Positions 25,650 through 34,614 of a stretch of DNA of 64,000 nucleotides are shown here, one piece after another. The stretch is from the NCBI RefSeq assembly GCF_051962475.1, contig NZ_JBQCCF010000064.1:62001-126000 (forward strand), in the 5' to 3' direction. Every line of letters starts with the position of its first letter. The first letter of the stretch is position 1. Made by a program: the position numbers and the translations under genes. The notes beneath the pieces are model-generated. The model had not been told where the DNA came from. It worked only from the letters and a program-made list of their open reading frames with translations, and made no database searches. The DNA is from Dyella_A sp051962475 (GTDB lineage Bacteria; Pseudomonadota; Gammaproteobacteria; Xanthomonadales; Rhodanobacteraceae).

Positions 25650-26930
25650 ATGTCCGATCTGTACCAAGCCAGTCTCGCCTGGGCCCAGGCCCAGGATGCC
25701 GCCGATCCGCTGCGCGGCTTCCGTGACGAGTTTTTGATCCCGCCGCACGAGGGCGGCGAAGGCCACTACTTCTGCGGCAACTCGCTGGGCCTGCAGCCGC
25801 GCGCCGCGCGCCCCGCACTGAGCGCAGAGCTGGACTACTGGGGCGAGCTGGCGGTGGAGGGCCACTTCAAGGGCCGCGCGCCCTGGCTCAACTACGAGGA
25901 CTACCTGCGCGACGACCTCGCTGCGCTGGTCGGCGCCAAGCCGATCGAAGTGGTGGCGATGAACACGCTGGGCGTGAACCTGCACCTGATGATGGTGAGC
26001 TTCTATCGCCCCACCGCCGAGCGCCCGGCGATCCTGATCGAGGCCGGCGCGTTTCCCACCGACCGTTACGCAGTGGAGTCGCAGATCCGCTTCCATGGTT
26101 TCGATCCGGCCGATGCACTGATCGAGCTGGAGGGCGACGGCCCGCACGGCACGCTGACCATGGAAGCCATCGAGCGTGCGCTGGCCGAACACGGCCACCG
26201 TGTGGCGCTGGTGCTGCTGCCGGGCATCCAGTACCGCACCGGCCAGGCGTTCGACTTCAAGGCGATCACCGCGCTGGCGCATGCGCGCGGCTGCAAGGTC
26301 GGCTTCGACCTGGCCCACGCGGTGGGCAACCTGCCGCTGGCGCTCAACGACAGCGGCATGGATTTCGCCGTGTGGTGCCACTACAAGTACGTCAACTCCG
26401 GCCCCGGCGCGGTCGGCGGCGTATTCGTGCACGAGCGCCATGCCACCGCCGACCTGCCGCGCTTCCACGGCTGGTGGGGCAACCGCCGCGACAACCGCTT
26501 CCAGATGGCGCCGAGCTTCGACCCCACCCCGGGCGCGGAAGGCTGGCAGTTGTCGAATCCGCCGATCCTGGCGATGGTGCCGCTGCGCATCTCGCTGGAG
26601 ATCTTCCGCCGCGCCGGCATGGATCGGCTGCGCGCCAAGTCGCTGCATCTCACCGGCTACCTGGAGTGGCTGGTGAACACCCAGCTGGCCGACCTGCTGG
26701 AGATCATCACGCCGGCCGATCCGTCGCAGCGCGGCGCGCAGCTGTCTATCCGCGTGCGCGGTGGACGCGAGCAGGGACGCGCGCTGTTCGACTACCTGGT
26801 CGAGCGCGGCATCATCGGCGACTGGCGCGAACCGGACGTGATCCGCATTTCGCCCGCGCCGCTGTACAACCGCTTCGCCGACTGCCTGGCCTTTGCCGAG
26901 GCGGTGCGCGCGTGGCGCGAAGGACGCTGA
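25650..26930 (+). CDS. kynU: Kynureninase
   Basis: 426 residues, normal length. It is a fold-type I PLP enzyme with GHYFCGNSLGLQP near the N-terminus, Asp220 in GFDLAHAVGNLPL and the Schiff-base Lys246 in WCHYKYVNSGPGAVGG. It cleaves kynurenine or 3-hydroxykynurenine to (hydroxy)anthranilate plus alanine, a step in tryptophan breakdown and, in some xanthomonads, NAD synthesis. No other kyn genes are in the window. A weak hairpin with 8-bp arms (26939-26962) follows the stop. Confidence 0.96.
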   Translation: MSDLYQASLAWAQAQDAADPLRGFRDEFLIPPHEGGEGHYFCGNSLGLQPRAARPALSAELDYWGELAVEGHFKGRAPWLNYEDYLRDDLAALVGAKPIEVVAMNTLGVNLHLMMVSFYRPTAERPAILIEAGAFPTDRYAVESQIRFHGFDPADALIELEGDGPHGTLTMEAIERALAEHGHRVALVLLPGIQYRTGQAFDFKAITALAHARGCKVGFDLAHAVGNLPLALNDSGMDFAVWCHYKYVNSGPGAVGGVFVHERHATADLPRFHGWWGNRRDNRFQMAPSFDPTPGAEGWQLSNPPILAMVPLRISLEIFRRAGMDRLRAKSLHLTGYLEWLVNTQLADLLEIITPADPSQRGAQLSIRVRGGREQGRALFDYLVERGIIGDWREPDVIRISPAPLYNRFADCLAFAEAVRAWREGR

Positions 26931-27070
26931 TCCTGCGCGGACGTCTGGCGGTCTAGACGTCCATCGCCGCTGAAAGCGAACGCGCAAGAACGTGCAGGGA
27001 CGCAGGTTGAGGCGGCGCCGGGTACCATCGGACCCGGCACGCCTGTCTTCATCCCTCTCTGGAGCCATCG

Positions 27071-28846
27071 ATGCGACATACCTTCTTTCCCGGCCTCGCG
27101 ACGGCGCTGCTGCTGAGCGCTCCGCTGGCGAGCTGGGGCCAGTCCGCTACCGTGCAGGACAGCATCCCCAAGCAGGCGCTGGACGCCACGGCCGCACCGA
27201 CCACCCTGGCCGACCTGTCCAAAGACCAGCCGGTTACGGCGAAGCACGCCATGGTCTCGTCCGACCAGCACCTGTCCACCGAGGTGGGGGTGCAGATTCT
27301 CAAGCAGGGCGGCAACGCCGTGGATGCGGCGGTGGCCGTCGGCTACGCGCAGGCCGTTGTGAATCCGTGCTGCGGCAACATCGGAGGCGGCGGCTTCATG
27401 CTCGTGCACCTGTCTAGCGGCAAGGACATATTCCTGGACTTCCGCGAAAAGGCTCCACTCAAGGCCGGCCCGGAGATCTTTCAGGACGCACAAGGCAACG
27501 TAGTGCCGGGCAAGAGCACGGGCACCTACCTGGGCGTGGGCGTGCCCGGCACGGTGATGGGCCTGGAGGAAGCGTTGAAGAAGTACGGCACGATGACGCG
27601 CCAGCAGGTCATGGCACCAGCGATCAAGCTCGCGAAGGAAGGCTTCGTACTGCTGCCGGGCGATGTGAAGGTGCTCGATCAGCGCGTCAAGGATTTCGCC
27701 AAATACCCCAACGTGGCGGCGATCTTTCTCAAGGACGGCAAGCCCTTCGTAGCGGGTGACCGGCTGGTGCAACCGCAGCTGGCCAAGACGTTGGAAACGA
27801 TCAGCAAGGGTGGCCCCGATGCGTTCTACCACGGCGACATCGCGCGCAAGATCATCGAAGCCAGCGACGCCAATGGCGGCCTGTTCACGCAGAAGGATTT
27901 CGATGATTACACCGTGCAATGGGACAAGCCGATCCGTTGCGGCTACCGCGGTTATACCGTGGTCTCCGACCCGCCGCCGAGCTCCGGCGGCGTCACGGTG
28001 TGCCAGATCCTGCAGTTGCTGGAGCCCTATCCACTGAAGAACTGGGGTTACGGCTCCACCCGCGCCCTGCACTTCACCATCGAGGCCGAACGCCGCGCCT
28101 ACGCCGATCGCAACAACTACCTGGGCGATCCGGCGTTCGTGAAGAACCCGATCGAGCAGTTGCTTGACCGTGGCCACATCGACCAGCTGCGCTCCACCAT
28201 CGATCCGGCCAAGGCCACGCCATCGACCGAGATCAAGGGCAGCCTCGGCGCCACCGAAGGTACCAACACCACCAGCTATGCGGTGGTGGACAAACACGGC
28301 AACGCCGTGGCGGTGACCTACACCATCAACTACCTGTTCGGCGTCGGCCAGATTGCGGGCGACACCGGCTTCTTCCTCAACAACGAAATGGATGACTTCA
28401 CCTCCAAACCCGGCGTGCCGAACACCTTCGGGCTGGTGCAGGGCAAGGCGAACCAGGTCGAAGGCGGCAAGCGCCCGCTGAGCTCGATGGCACCGACGAT
28501 CGTGCTCAAGGACGGCAAGCTGTTCATGGTCACCGGCAGCCCCGGCGGCTCCACCATCATCACCACGGTGATGCAGAGCATCACCAACGTGATCGACTAC
28601 GGCATGAACATGCAGCAGGCGGTGAACGCCCCGCGCATGCACCACCAGTGGTATCCCGACGCGGTCATCGTCGAACCGGGCCTGCTCACCGACGCGGTGA
28701 AGAAGGAGCTGGAAGACATGGGCTACCAGTTCAAGGAAGTGCAGTCCTGGGGCGCCGATGAGGCGATCCTGCGCAATCCCAAGACCGGCTTGCTGGAAGG
28801 CGCCAACGATCGGCGGCGGCCGGCTGGATTGGCGGCGGGTTACTGA
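27071..28846 (+). CDS. ggt: Gamma-glutamyltransferase (periplasmic)
   Basis: 591 residues with a signal peptide (RHTFFPGLATALLLSAPLASWGQ). The Ntn-hydrolase processing site is NTTSYAVVDKHGNAVAVTYT, where Thr401 should become the new N-terminal nucleophile of the small subunit. PCCGNIGGGGFMLVHL and SGKDIFLDFREKAP are family marks. It hydrolyses or transfers the gamma-glutamyl group of glutathione in the periplasm. The C-terminal end (NDRRRPAGLAAGY) is typical. A hairpin with a T-run follows. Confidence 0.96.
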   Translation: MRHTFFPGLATALLLSAPLASWGQSATVQDSIPKQALDATAAPTTLADLSKDQPVTAKHAMVSSDQHLSTEVGVQILKQGGNAVDAAVAVGYAQAVVNPCCGNIGGGGFMLVHLSSGKDIFLDFREKAPLKAGPEIFQDAQGNVVPGKSTGTYLGVGVPGTVMGLEEALKKYGTMTRQQVMAPAIKLAKEGFVLLPGDVKVLDQRVKDFAKYPNVAAIFLKDGKPFVAGDRLVQPQLAKTLETISKGGPDAFYHGDIARKIIEASDANGGLFTQKDFDDYTVQWDKPIRCGYRGYTVVSDPPPSSGGVTVCQILQLLEPYPLKNWGYGSTRALHFTIEAERRAYADRNNYLGDPAFVKNPIEQLLDRGHIDQLRSTIDPAKATPSTEIKGSLGATEGTNTTSYAVVDKHGNAVAVTYTINYLFGVGQIAGDTGFFLNNEMDDFTSKPGVPNTFGLVQGKANQVEGGKRPLSSMAPTIVLKDGKLFMVTGSPGGSTIITTVMQSITNVIDYGMNMQQAVNAPRMHHQWYPDAVIVEPGLLTDAVKKELEDMGYQFKEVQSWGADEAILRNPKTGLLEGANDRRRPAGLAAGY

Positions 28847-28869
28847 TCCCCGACCTTCACCGGAGACTC

Positions 28870-28899
28870 GAAGGGCGCCTCATCGGCGTCCTTCTTTTT
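28870..28899 (+). terminator. Intrinsic terminator after ggt
   Basis: GAAGG-CGCC pairs with GGCG-CCTTC around a short loop and is followed by TTTTT, starting 24 bp after the ggt stop. Confidence 0.7.
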
Positions 28900-28977
28900 C
28901 TGTAGGAGCGCACTCGTGTGCGATGCCCTTCGCCACGCGCTGGAGGAAAGCATCGCGCGCAAGCGCGCTCCTACAGG
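28900..28977. repeat. Palindromic repeat of the GTAGGAGCGC family, copy 1
   Basis: Starts CTGTAGGAGCGCACTCG and ends CGCGCTCCTACAGGG, with an inner GCGATGC/GCATCGCG pair. This is the REP-type family common in Xanthomonadales intergenic DNA. Copy 2 follows 100 bp later in the same layout. Confidence 0.85.
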
Positions 28978-29078
28978 GAGGTGATGAGCGCGACCAGGAT
29001 GTGGCGTGGCCAGAGCGCAACGCCATAGCGACCAGCGAGTGACCCAGCGCCCCGGCCCAGCGAGCAGCGGCCGCTCTT

Positions 29079-29156
29079 CTGTAGGAGCGCACTCGTGCGC
29101 GATGCTCTTCGCCACGCACCGGAGCAAAGCATCGCGCGCGAGCGCGCTCCTACAGG
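29079..29156. repeat. Palindromic repeat of the GTAGGAGCGC family, copy 2
   Basis: Same ends and inner dyad as copy 1, nearly identical in sequence. It sits between the convergent ggt and proA genes, just after the proA stop. The 100 bp between the two copies holds nothing else. Confidence 0.85.
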
Positions 29157-29163
29157 GATGCAC

Positions 29164-30429
29164 TCAGCGTGTGCGGCTCTCCGCATGTCGCACCTGCCCT
29201 TGCCCGCGCACCACGAAGCGCTCGATGGTGAGCGACTCGGCGCCCATCGGCCCGTAGGCGTGCAGGCGGGTGGTGGAGATGCCGATCTCCGCACCCAGGC
29301 CCAGCTCGCCGCCGTCGGAGAAGCGCGAGGAGGCGTTGACCATGATCACGGCCGAGCGCAGCGCATGGACGAATTTCGCCGCCGTGGCCTCGTTGCGGGT
29401 GGCGATCACCTCGGTGTGGTCCGAGCCGTAGCGGCGGATGTGGGCGATCGCCTCATCCACGCTGTCGACCACGCGCACGGCGAGGATCAGGTCGAGGAAC
29501 TCGGCGGCGTAGTCGTCCTCGGTGGCCGCCTTCATGTCGCCGGCCACGGCGCGGCTGGCCTCGTCGCCGCGCAGCTCCACGCCCTTGGCGCGCAGCGCCT
29601 CGGCGGCGCGCGGCAGGAAATCCGGCGCGATGTCCTTGTGCACCAGCAGCGTCTCCAGCGCATTGCACACACCGGTGCGGGTGGTCTTGCCGTCCAGCAG
29701 CAGGTCCAACGCCACGTCGGGATCAGCCTCGCGATCCACGTACAGGTGGCACACGCCCTTGTAGTGCTTGATCACCGGCACCCGCGCGTGCTCGGTAACG
29801 AAACGGATCAGGCCCTCGCCGCCGCGCGGGATGGCCAGGTCCACGATGTCGTTCAACTGCAGCAGCTCGACCATCGCCTCGCGGCGCAGGTCGTCCATCA
29901 TGGTGAGCACCTCGCGCGGCACGCCGTGCTTGTCCATCGCCTCGTGCAAGGCGGCGGCGATGGCGAGGTTGGAGTGCAGCGCCTCGGAGCCGCCGCGCAG
30001 GATCACCGCGTTGCCCGCCTTCATGCACAGCGCGGCGGCGTCGGCGGTTACGTTGGGGCGTGCCTCGTAGATCATCGCTACCACGCCAAGCGGAATGCGT
30101 ACGCGCTCGATCGCCAGCCCGTTCGGACGGCTCTCGCGCCGGGTGACCTGCCCAACCACGTCCGGCAGGGCGGCCACTTCACGCACGGCGTTGGCGATCG
30201 CCGCGACGCGGCCGGCATCCAGCTTCAGCCGGTCCAGCATCGCGCCCTGCACGCCCCTGTCGGCAGCACCGGCCATATCCTTCGCGTTGGCGGCGAGGAT
30301 CGCCTCAGCGTGCGCATCCACCGCGGCGGCCATGTCGCGCAGCAGAGCGCGGCGAGCCTCTGCATCCAGCATGGCGATCGCGGGAGCCGCGTCGCGGCAG
30401 GCCAGGGCTCGGGTTCGGATATCGCTCAT
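29164..30429 (-). CDS. proA: Gamma-glutamyl phosphate reductase
   Basis: 421 residues of the ALDH-like fold. The catalytic Cys lies in KTTRTGVCNALETLLVH, and GVVAMIYEARPNVTADAA and MVNASSRFSDGGELGLGAEIG are diagnostic. It reduces glutamyl-5-phosphate to the semialdehyde for proline synthesis. ATG at 30429 has AGGAG before it; a TTG two codons earlier is possible. It begins 2 bp after the proB stop, so the two enzymes of the unstable intermediate are co-translated. Confidence 0.97.
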   Translation of the reverse strand: MSDIRTRALACRDAAPAIAMLDAEARRALLRDMAAAVDAHAEAILAANAKDMAGAADRGVQGAMLDRLKLDAGRVAAIANAVREVAALPDVVGQVTRRESRPNGLAIERVRIPLGVVAMIYEARPNVTADAAALCMKAGNAVILRGGSEALHSNLAIAAALHEAMDKHGVPREVLTMMDDLRREAMVELLQLNDIVDLAIPRGGEGLIRFVTEHARVPVIKHYKGVCHLYVDREADPDVALDLLLDGKTTRTGVCNALETLLVHKDIAPDFLPRAAEALRAKGVELRGDEASRAVAGDMKAATEDDYAAEFLDLILAVRVVDSVDEAIAHIRRYGSDHTEVIATRNEATAAKFVHALRSAVIMVNASSRFSDGGELGLGAEIGISTTRLHAYGPMGAESLTIERFVVRGQGQVRHAESRTR

Positions 30430-30431
30430 GC

Positions 30432-31607
30432 TCAAAGGTCTCCTGTGGTCAGGTCCAGCTCGCGCACCAAGGCAAGGTCGTCGCGGTGGACGACGTTCTC
30501 ACCAAAGCTGTAGCCGAGCCGTCGCTTGATCTCGCGCGTGTGGCAGCGCGCGATGCGGTTGATTTCCGCGGCGTTGTACTGGCTGATGCCGCGGGCGAAG
30601 GACTGCAGCGCCCCATGCTCGCCGGGGCCCAAGATCTCCACCATGTCGCCGCGCTGGAACTGACCGTCGGCGGCGAGGATGCCCTTGGGCAACAGCGAGG
30701 CGCCCTCTTCGTTCAGCGCGCGCATCGCGCCGGCATCCACCTCGATGTGGCCGGGCACCGCCGGTACATGACGCAGCCAGTACTTGCGCGCCTGCAGGCG
30801 GGTGGCCTTGGTGCGCAACAGCGTGCCGTGCAGCAGATCGCGCGAGAGCAGGCTCACCACCTCGCTGTCACGGCCGTTGAACAGGATCGTTTCGATGCCT
30901 GCGGCGCCGGCCTTCTGCGCCGCCTCCAGCTTGGTGCGCATGCCACCGGTGCCCACCGCGCTTCCCGCCGCGCCGGCCATCGCCATGATCTCGGGGGTGA
31001 GCTCAGGCACTTCGTTGACTGGCTCGGCCTCCGGGTTGCTGCGCGGGTCGGCGGTGTACAGGCCATCGATGTCGGTGGCGATCAGCAGCATGTCCGCATC
31101 GACCAGCGCGGCGATGATCGCGGCGAGATTGTCATTGTCGCCCAGCGTGAGTTCGTCCACCGCCACAGTGTCGTTTTCGTTCACCACCGGCATCACGCGG
31201 TGACGGAGCAATTCGCTCAGCGTGGCACGCGCGTTGAGGTAGCGGCGGCGATTACGCAGATCGTCGTGAGTGAGCAGCACCTGCGCCAGCGGAATGTCGA
31301 GCAGGCGCTGCCACAAGCCGACGGTTTGCGTCTGGCCCAGGGCGGCCATGGCCTGGCGCGCGGCGCTGCTGGTGTCTTCGTGCGAGTGATCCTTCAGCAG
31401 CAGCCGACCCGCGGCCACCGCGCCGGACGAGACCAGCACGATCTCGCGTCCGCTGGCGTGGCACGCCGTGATGAACTGCGCCAGGCCCAGAGCATAACGG
31501 GTGCTCAGGCCACCACCATCGGCGGCGATCAGGCTGCTACCCACCTTGAGCACGGCGCGGCGCCACGGCGGCACGGTCTGCTGGCGAAAGGCTCTGAGTT
31601 GCGTCAT
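30432..31607 (-). CDS. proB: Glutamate 5-kinase, copy 1 (proA-adjacent)
   Basis: 391 residues: amino-acid kinase domain (about 15-270, with VLKVGSSLIAADGGG, LVSSGAVAAGR, VNENDTVAVDEL, GSAVGTGGMRTKLEAA) and a C-terminal PUA domain (about 290-385). It phosphorylates glutamate in the first, proline-inhibited step of proline synthesis. It lies 124 bp after a second proB copy and 2 bp before proA. The presence of two adjacent complete copies is unusual. Confidence 0.96.
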   Translation of the reverse strand: MTQLRAFRQQTVPPWRRAVLKVGSSLIAADGGGLSTRYALGLAQFITACHASGREIVLVSSGAVAAGRLLLKDHSHEDTSSAARQAMAALGQTQTVGLWQRLLDIPLAQVLLTHDDLRNRRRYLNARATLSELLRHRVMPVVNENDTVAVDELTLGDNDNLAAIIAALVDADMLLIATDIDGLYTADPRSNPEAEPVNEVPELTPEIMAMAGAAGSAVGTGGMRTKLEAAQKAGAAGIETILFNGRDSEVVSLLSRDLLHGTLLRTKATRLQARKYWLRHVPAVPGHIEVDAGAMRALNEEGASLLPKGILAADGQFQRGDMVEILGPGEHGALQSFARGISQYNAAEINRIARCHTREIKRRLGYSFGENVVHRDDLALVRELDLTTGDL

Positions 31608-31731
31608 CTCCCCGTTTTCCTCGACTGCGACAACTGCTAGAGGGTCTGGGCAGCTCCTGGGATTTCAACCCCCGATGCGCATATCGACCATGCGCACCAT
31701 GTCGTGAACAGCCATTTGGACGTCCGAACGA

Positions 31732-32862
31732 CTACGCCGTAGTCAACGCGAGATCGTCTCGATGTACGACGGCCGGCCCGTAGCTGTAGCCCAGCACACC
31801 ATCGATATCCCGGCTGTGGCGACCGGCAATTCGCCGCACGTCGACTGCGCCGTACTGGGTAAGACCGCGCGCCACCGCGCGCCCGGAAGGATCGATGACG
31901 TCCACCAGGTCGCCGCGATGAAACTCGCCCACCACGTCCATCACGCCACCGGGCAGCAGCGAGGCGCCGCCACCCGCCAGCGCGCTCGCTGCGCCCGCAT
32001 CGACGCGGATCGACGCCGCACTTGCGGGCGCATGCAGCAGCCAGTATTTGCGTGCCTGCATGCGGCTCTGTGCCGGCGTGAACAGCGTGCCGCGCAGCCG
32101 GCCTTCGCCCAGCGCCTGCACCGTGGCCGCATCGCGCCCGTTGAACAGCGCCGTGGCGATACCGGCCGCAGCCGCCTTCTGCGCCGCTTGCAGCTTGGTC
32201 CGCATGCCGCCGGTGCCGACCGCACTGCCGCTGCCGCCGGCCATCGCCAGCACCTGGGGCGTGATCTCGGCCACATGCGGTATCGCCGCAGCGGTGAGAT
32301 CGCGGCGCGGATCGGCGCTGTACAGCGCGTCGATATCCGAGGCGATCAACAGCAGGTCAGCATCCACCAGCGCCGCCACGATGGCGGCGAGGTTGTCGTT
32401 GTCGCCGAGCTTGAGCTCGTCCACCGCCACCGTGTCGTTCTCGTTGACCACCGGCAGCACCTCGATCGCCAGCAACTGGCGCAACGTGGCGCGGGCGTTG
32501 AGGTAGCGGCGACGGTTGCGCAGGTCGTCATGGGTCAGCAGCACCTGTGCCACGGCTCGGCTCGACAGCGACTGCCACAGCGCGATCATCGGTGCCTGGC
32601 CCAGCGCGGCCAGCGCCTGGCGCTCGGCCAGGTCGCCAGCGGGCAGTGCGCGTGCGCGCAGCAGCGCGCGACCGGCGGCCACCGCGCCGGAGGACACCAG
32701 CACCAGCTCCCGGCCTTGCGCCTGGCTATCGGCGATGAACGCCGCGAGCGTCTGCGCATACGTGGGGGTCAGACCACCGCCATCAGCCGCCAGCAGATTG
32801 CTACCGACCTTGAGCACCGCCCGCCGCCACGCAGGCAGCGACTGGAAAGCGAGCTCAGCCAT
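31732..32862 (-). CDS. proB: Glutamate 5-kinase, copy 2 (tandem paralogue)
   Basis: 376 residues with all motifs of copy 1 (VLKVGSNLLAADGGG, SSGAVAAGRALL, VVNENDTVAVDELKLGDNDN, GSAVGTGGMRTKLQAAQKA) and the PUA domain, so both appear intact. Long identical blocks show duplication, but many substitutions show it is old. Its ATG lies 8 bases inside the cupin gene end (ATGGCTGA), so it is coupled to the arg operon. It could differ from copy 1 in proline feedback. That is inference. Confidence 0.94.
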   Translation of the reverse strand: MAELAFQSLPAWRRAVLKVGSNLLAADGGGLTPTYAQTLAAFIADSQAQGRELVLVSSGAVAAGRALLRARALPAGDLAERQALAALGQAPMIALWQSLSSRAVAQVLLTHDDLRNRRRYLNARATLRQLLAIEVLPVVNENDTVAVDELKLGDNDNLAAIVAALVDADLLLIASDIDALYSADPRRDLTAAAIPHVAEITPQVLAMAGGSGSAVGTGGMRTKLQAAQKAAAAGIATALFNGRDAATVQALGEGRLRGTLFTPAQSRMQARKYWLLHAPASAASIRVDAGAASALAGGGASLLPGGVMDVVGEFHRGDLVDVIDPSGRAVARGLTQYGAVDVRRIAGRHSRDIDGVLGYSYGPAVVHRDDLALTTA

Positions 32863-33202
32863 CGAGCGCCTCGCGATCACCGTGGCTGCGTGGCGAGGAG
32901 ATCACCAGGAAGCGCACGTCCTCGTCGGATTCGTTGCGCATCTGGTGCGCCGCACCGGGCGGCACGTGCAGGCCCTGCCCCGCCTCGAGGCGGTGCGCGA
33001 CGCTCTCCAGCTCCAGCGTGGCGGTGCCGCCCAGCACGTAGAAAAACTGCCGTGAGCGCGCGTGCCGATGGCGCACCTCGGCGGTGCCAGGCGGCATGCG
33101 TTCCTCAATGACGCTGAGGTCATCGCCGGCCAGCAGATGCCAGCCGTCACACTGCTGGCCCCAGACGTAATGTGCTGCGTTGGCAGTGCTGACGGTGACC
33201 AT
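32855..33202 (-). CDS. Small cupin protein in the arg/pro operon
   Basis: 115 residues, single cupin barrel. Metal-binding motif 1 is MPPGTAEVRHRHARSRQFFYVLGG (two His, Gln/Glu side) and motif 2 is GQGLHVPPGAAHQMRN. GAGG precedes the ATG. It lies 10 bp after argH and overlaps proB copy 2. No substrate can be predicted. Similar cupins accompany arg genes in related bacteria by my recollection, which is unverified. Confidence 0.85.
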   Translation of the reverse strand: MVTVSTANAAHYVWGQQCDGWHLLAGDDLSVIEERMPPGTAEVRHRHARSRQFFYVLGGTATLELESVAHRLEAGQGLHVPPGAAHQMRNESDEDVRFLVISSPRSHGDREALDG

Positions 33203-33212
33203 GGGCGCTACC

Positions 33213-34508
33213 TCACTGGCCCAGCGCGGCGAGCCGCGCGCGCAACTGGTCGAGGTGCAGCTGATGGCCGGCACCGGGCGACGTGCGCGCGGCGAGGCTG
33301 CCTTCGGGGCTTCGCCCCTCGCCCGCAGACGCCGCGGTTTCGGCAGCCGCACGGTACGCGTCGCGGAACGGCACGCCGGCCGCCGCCTGCTCGATCGCCA
33401 CGTCAGTGGCATACATCGCCGGCTCGATCGCCGCGCGCATGGTTGCCTCGTTCCAGGCCATCTGCGCCAACAGGTCCGGCACCAGCTCCAGCGCCATCAG
33501 ACCGTGGCGCACGCCGTGGAAGATCGAGCCCTTGGAGAACTGCAGATCGCGCTGGTAGCCGGACGGCAGCGAGAGCAACTGCTCGATCTCGGTGCGCGCC
33601 GCCGCCACGGAGGCGTAGCTGGCGCGCAGCAGTTCCACCACGTCCGGGTTGCGCTTGTTAGGCATGATCGAGCTGCCGGTGGTGTACTGCGCCGGCAACT
33701 GCACGAAGCCGAATTCGGCGGTGGTGAACAGCGACAGATCCCAGGCCAGCCGGCGCACGTCGAGCATCGCCGCACCGATCGCCTCCAGCACCGCCATCTC
33801 GTACTTGCCGCGCGACAGTTGCGCGTAGATCGGGCTGACCTGCATGCGGGCGAAGCCCAGCGCCTGCGTGGTATGCGCGCGGTCAAGCGACAGGTTCACG
33901 CCGTAGCCGGCAGCGGTGCCCAGTGGATTGGCGTCGATCAGCTCGCGCGTCTGCCGGGCGCGCAGCGCGTTGTCGATGAAGCCCTCGGCGAAACCGGCGA
34001 ACCACATCGATGTGGACGAGACCACGGCGCGCTGCAGATGGGTATAGCCCGGCATCGGAATCGCCGGTTGCGCGGCGCGCTCCAGGCAGACCTCGGCGAC
34101 AGCGCGGCAGTGCGCCTCCAGTTCATCCAGCCTGTCTTTCAGCCACAGCCGCGTCGCGACCAGGATCTGGTCGTTGCGGCTGCGCCCGGTGTGCACGCGG
34201 CGGCCGGCATCGCCCAGCCGCTCGGTGAGCCGCGCCTCGATGGCGGAATGGCAGTCCTCGAAACGCTCGTCCAGCACGAAGGCGCCGGAACGGAAATCCT
34301 CGGCCAGCGCCTGGAGTTCGCGCTTGAGCGCGGCGGCCTCATCGGCACTGACCACGCCGATGTGCTGCAGGCCCTCGACGTGCGCCTCGCTGGCGGTGAT
34401 GTCATGCAGGAAGAACTCGCGATCGAGGATCACGTCGTCGCCGGCGAGGAACCGCATGATGCGGGGGTCGATCTGGATGCCGGATTTCTGCCAGAGGGGT
34501 TGGGTCAT
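33213..34508 (-). CDS. argH: Argininosuccinate lyase
   Basis: 431 residues of the fumarase/aspartase fold. TGSSIMPNKRNPDVVEL is the signature loop, and HTGRSRNDQ and PGYTHLQRAV contain catalytic residues. It releases arginine and fumarate. ATG at 34508 has AGGA upstream. A palindromic repeat separates it from argC. Confidence 0.97.
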   Translation of the reverse strand: MTQPLWQKSGIQIDPRIMRFLAGDDVILDREFFLHDITASEAHVEGLQHIGVVSADEAAALKRELQALAEDFRSGAFVLDERFEDCHSAIEARLTERLGDAGRRVHTGRSRNDQILVATRLWLKDRLDELEAHCRAVAEVCLERAAQPAIPMPGYTHLQRAVVSSTSMWFAGFAEGFIDNALRARQTRELIDANPLGTAAGYGVNLSLDRAHTTQALGFARMQVSPIYAQLSRGKYEMAVLEAIGAAMLDVRRLAWDLSLFTTAEFGFVQLPAQYTTGSSIMPNKRNPDVVELLRASYASVAAARTEIEQLLSLPSGYQRDLQFSKGSIFHGVRHGLMALELVPDLLAQMAWNEATMRAAIEPAMYATDVAIEQAAAGVPFRDAYRAAAETAASAGEGRSPEGSLAARTSPGAGHQLHLDQLRARLAALGQ

Positions 34509-34530
34509 CGCTGATGTCCTGTATCTCGTG

Positions 34531-34610
34531 CAGGAGCCGGCTTGCGGGCGATGCTGTTGCCTTTGATGCGGCACCAGAGCGAAGAGCATCGCCCGCGAGC
34601 GGGCTCCTAC
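34531..34610. repeat. Palindromic repeat (GGAGC-CGGCTT...GAGCGGGCTCCTAC) between argC and argH
   Basis: Diverged relative of the GTAGGAGCGC family with inner GCGGGCGATGC / GCATCGCCCGC. It lies inside the operon, so it is transcribed and could fold to protect or process the mRNA. Confidence 0.75.
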
Positions 34611-34614
34611 GTCG

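Noticed and set aside
28900..29160. Two repeats spaced about 180 bp apart as a CRISPR array
   Set aside because: Repeats are 78-bp palindromes of a REP family, only two copies, no spacer regularity and no cas genes.
29095..30513. Open frame opposite proA
   Set aside because: Antisense shadow of a clearly conserved enzyme.
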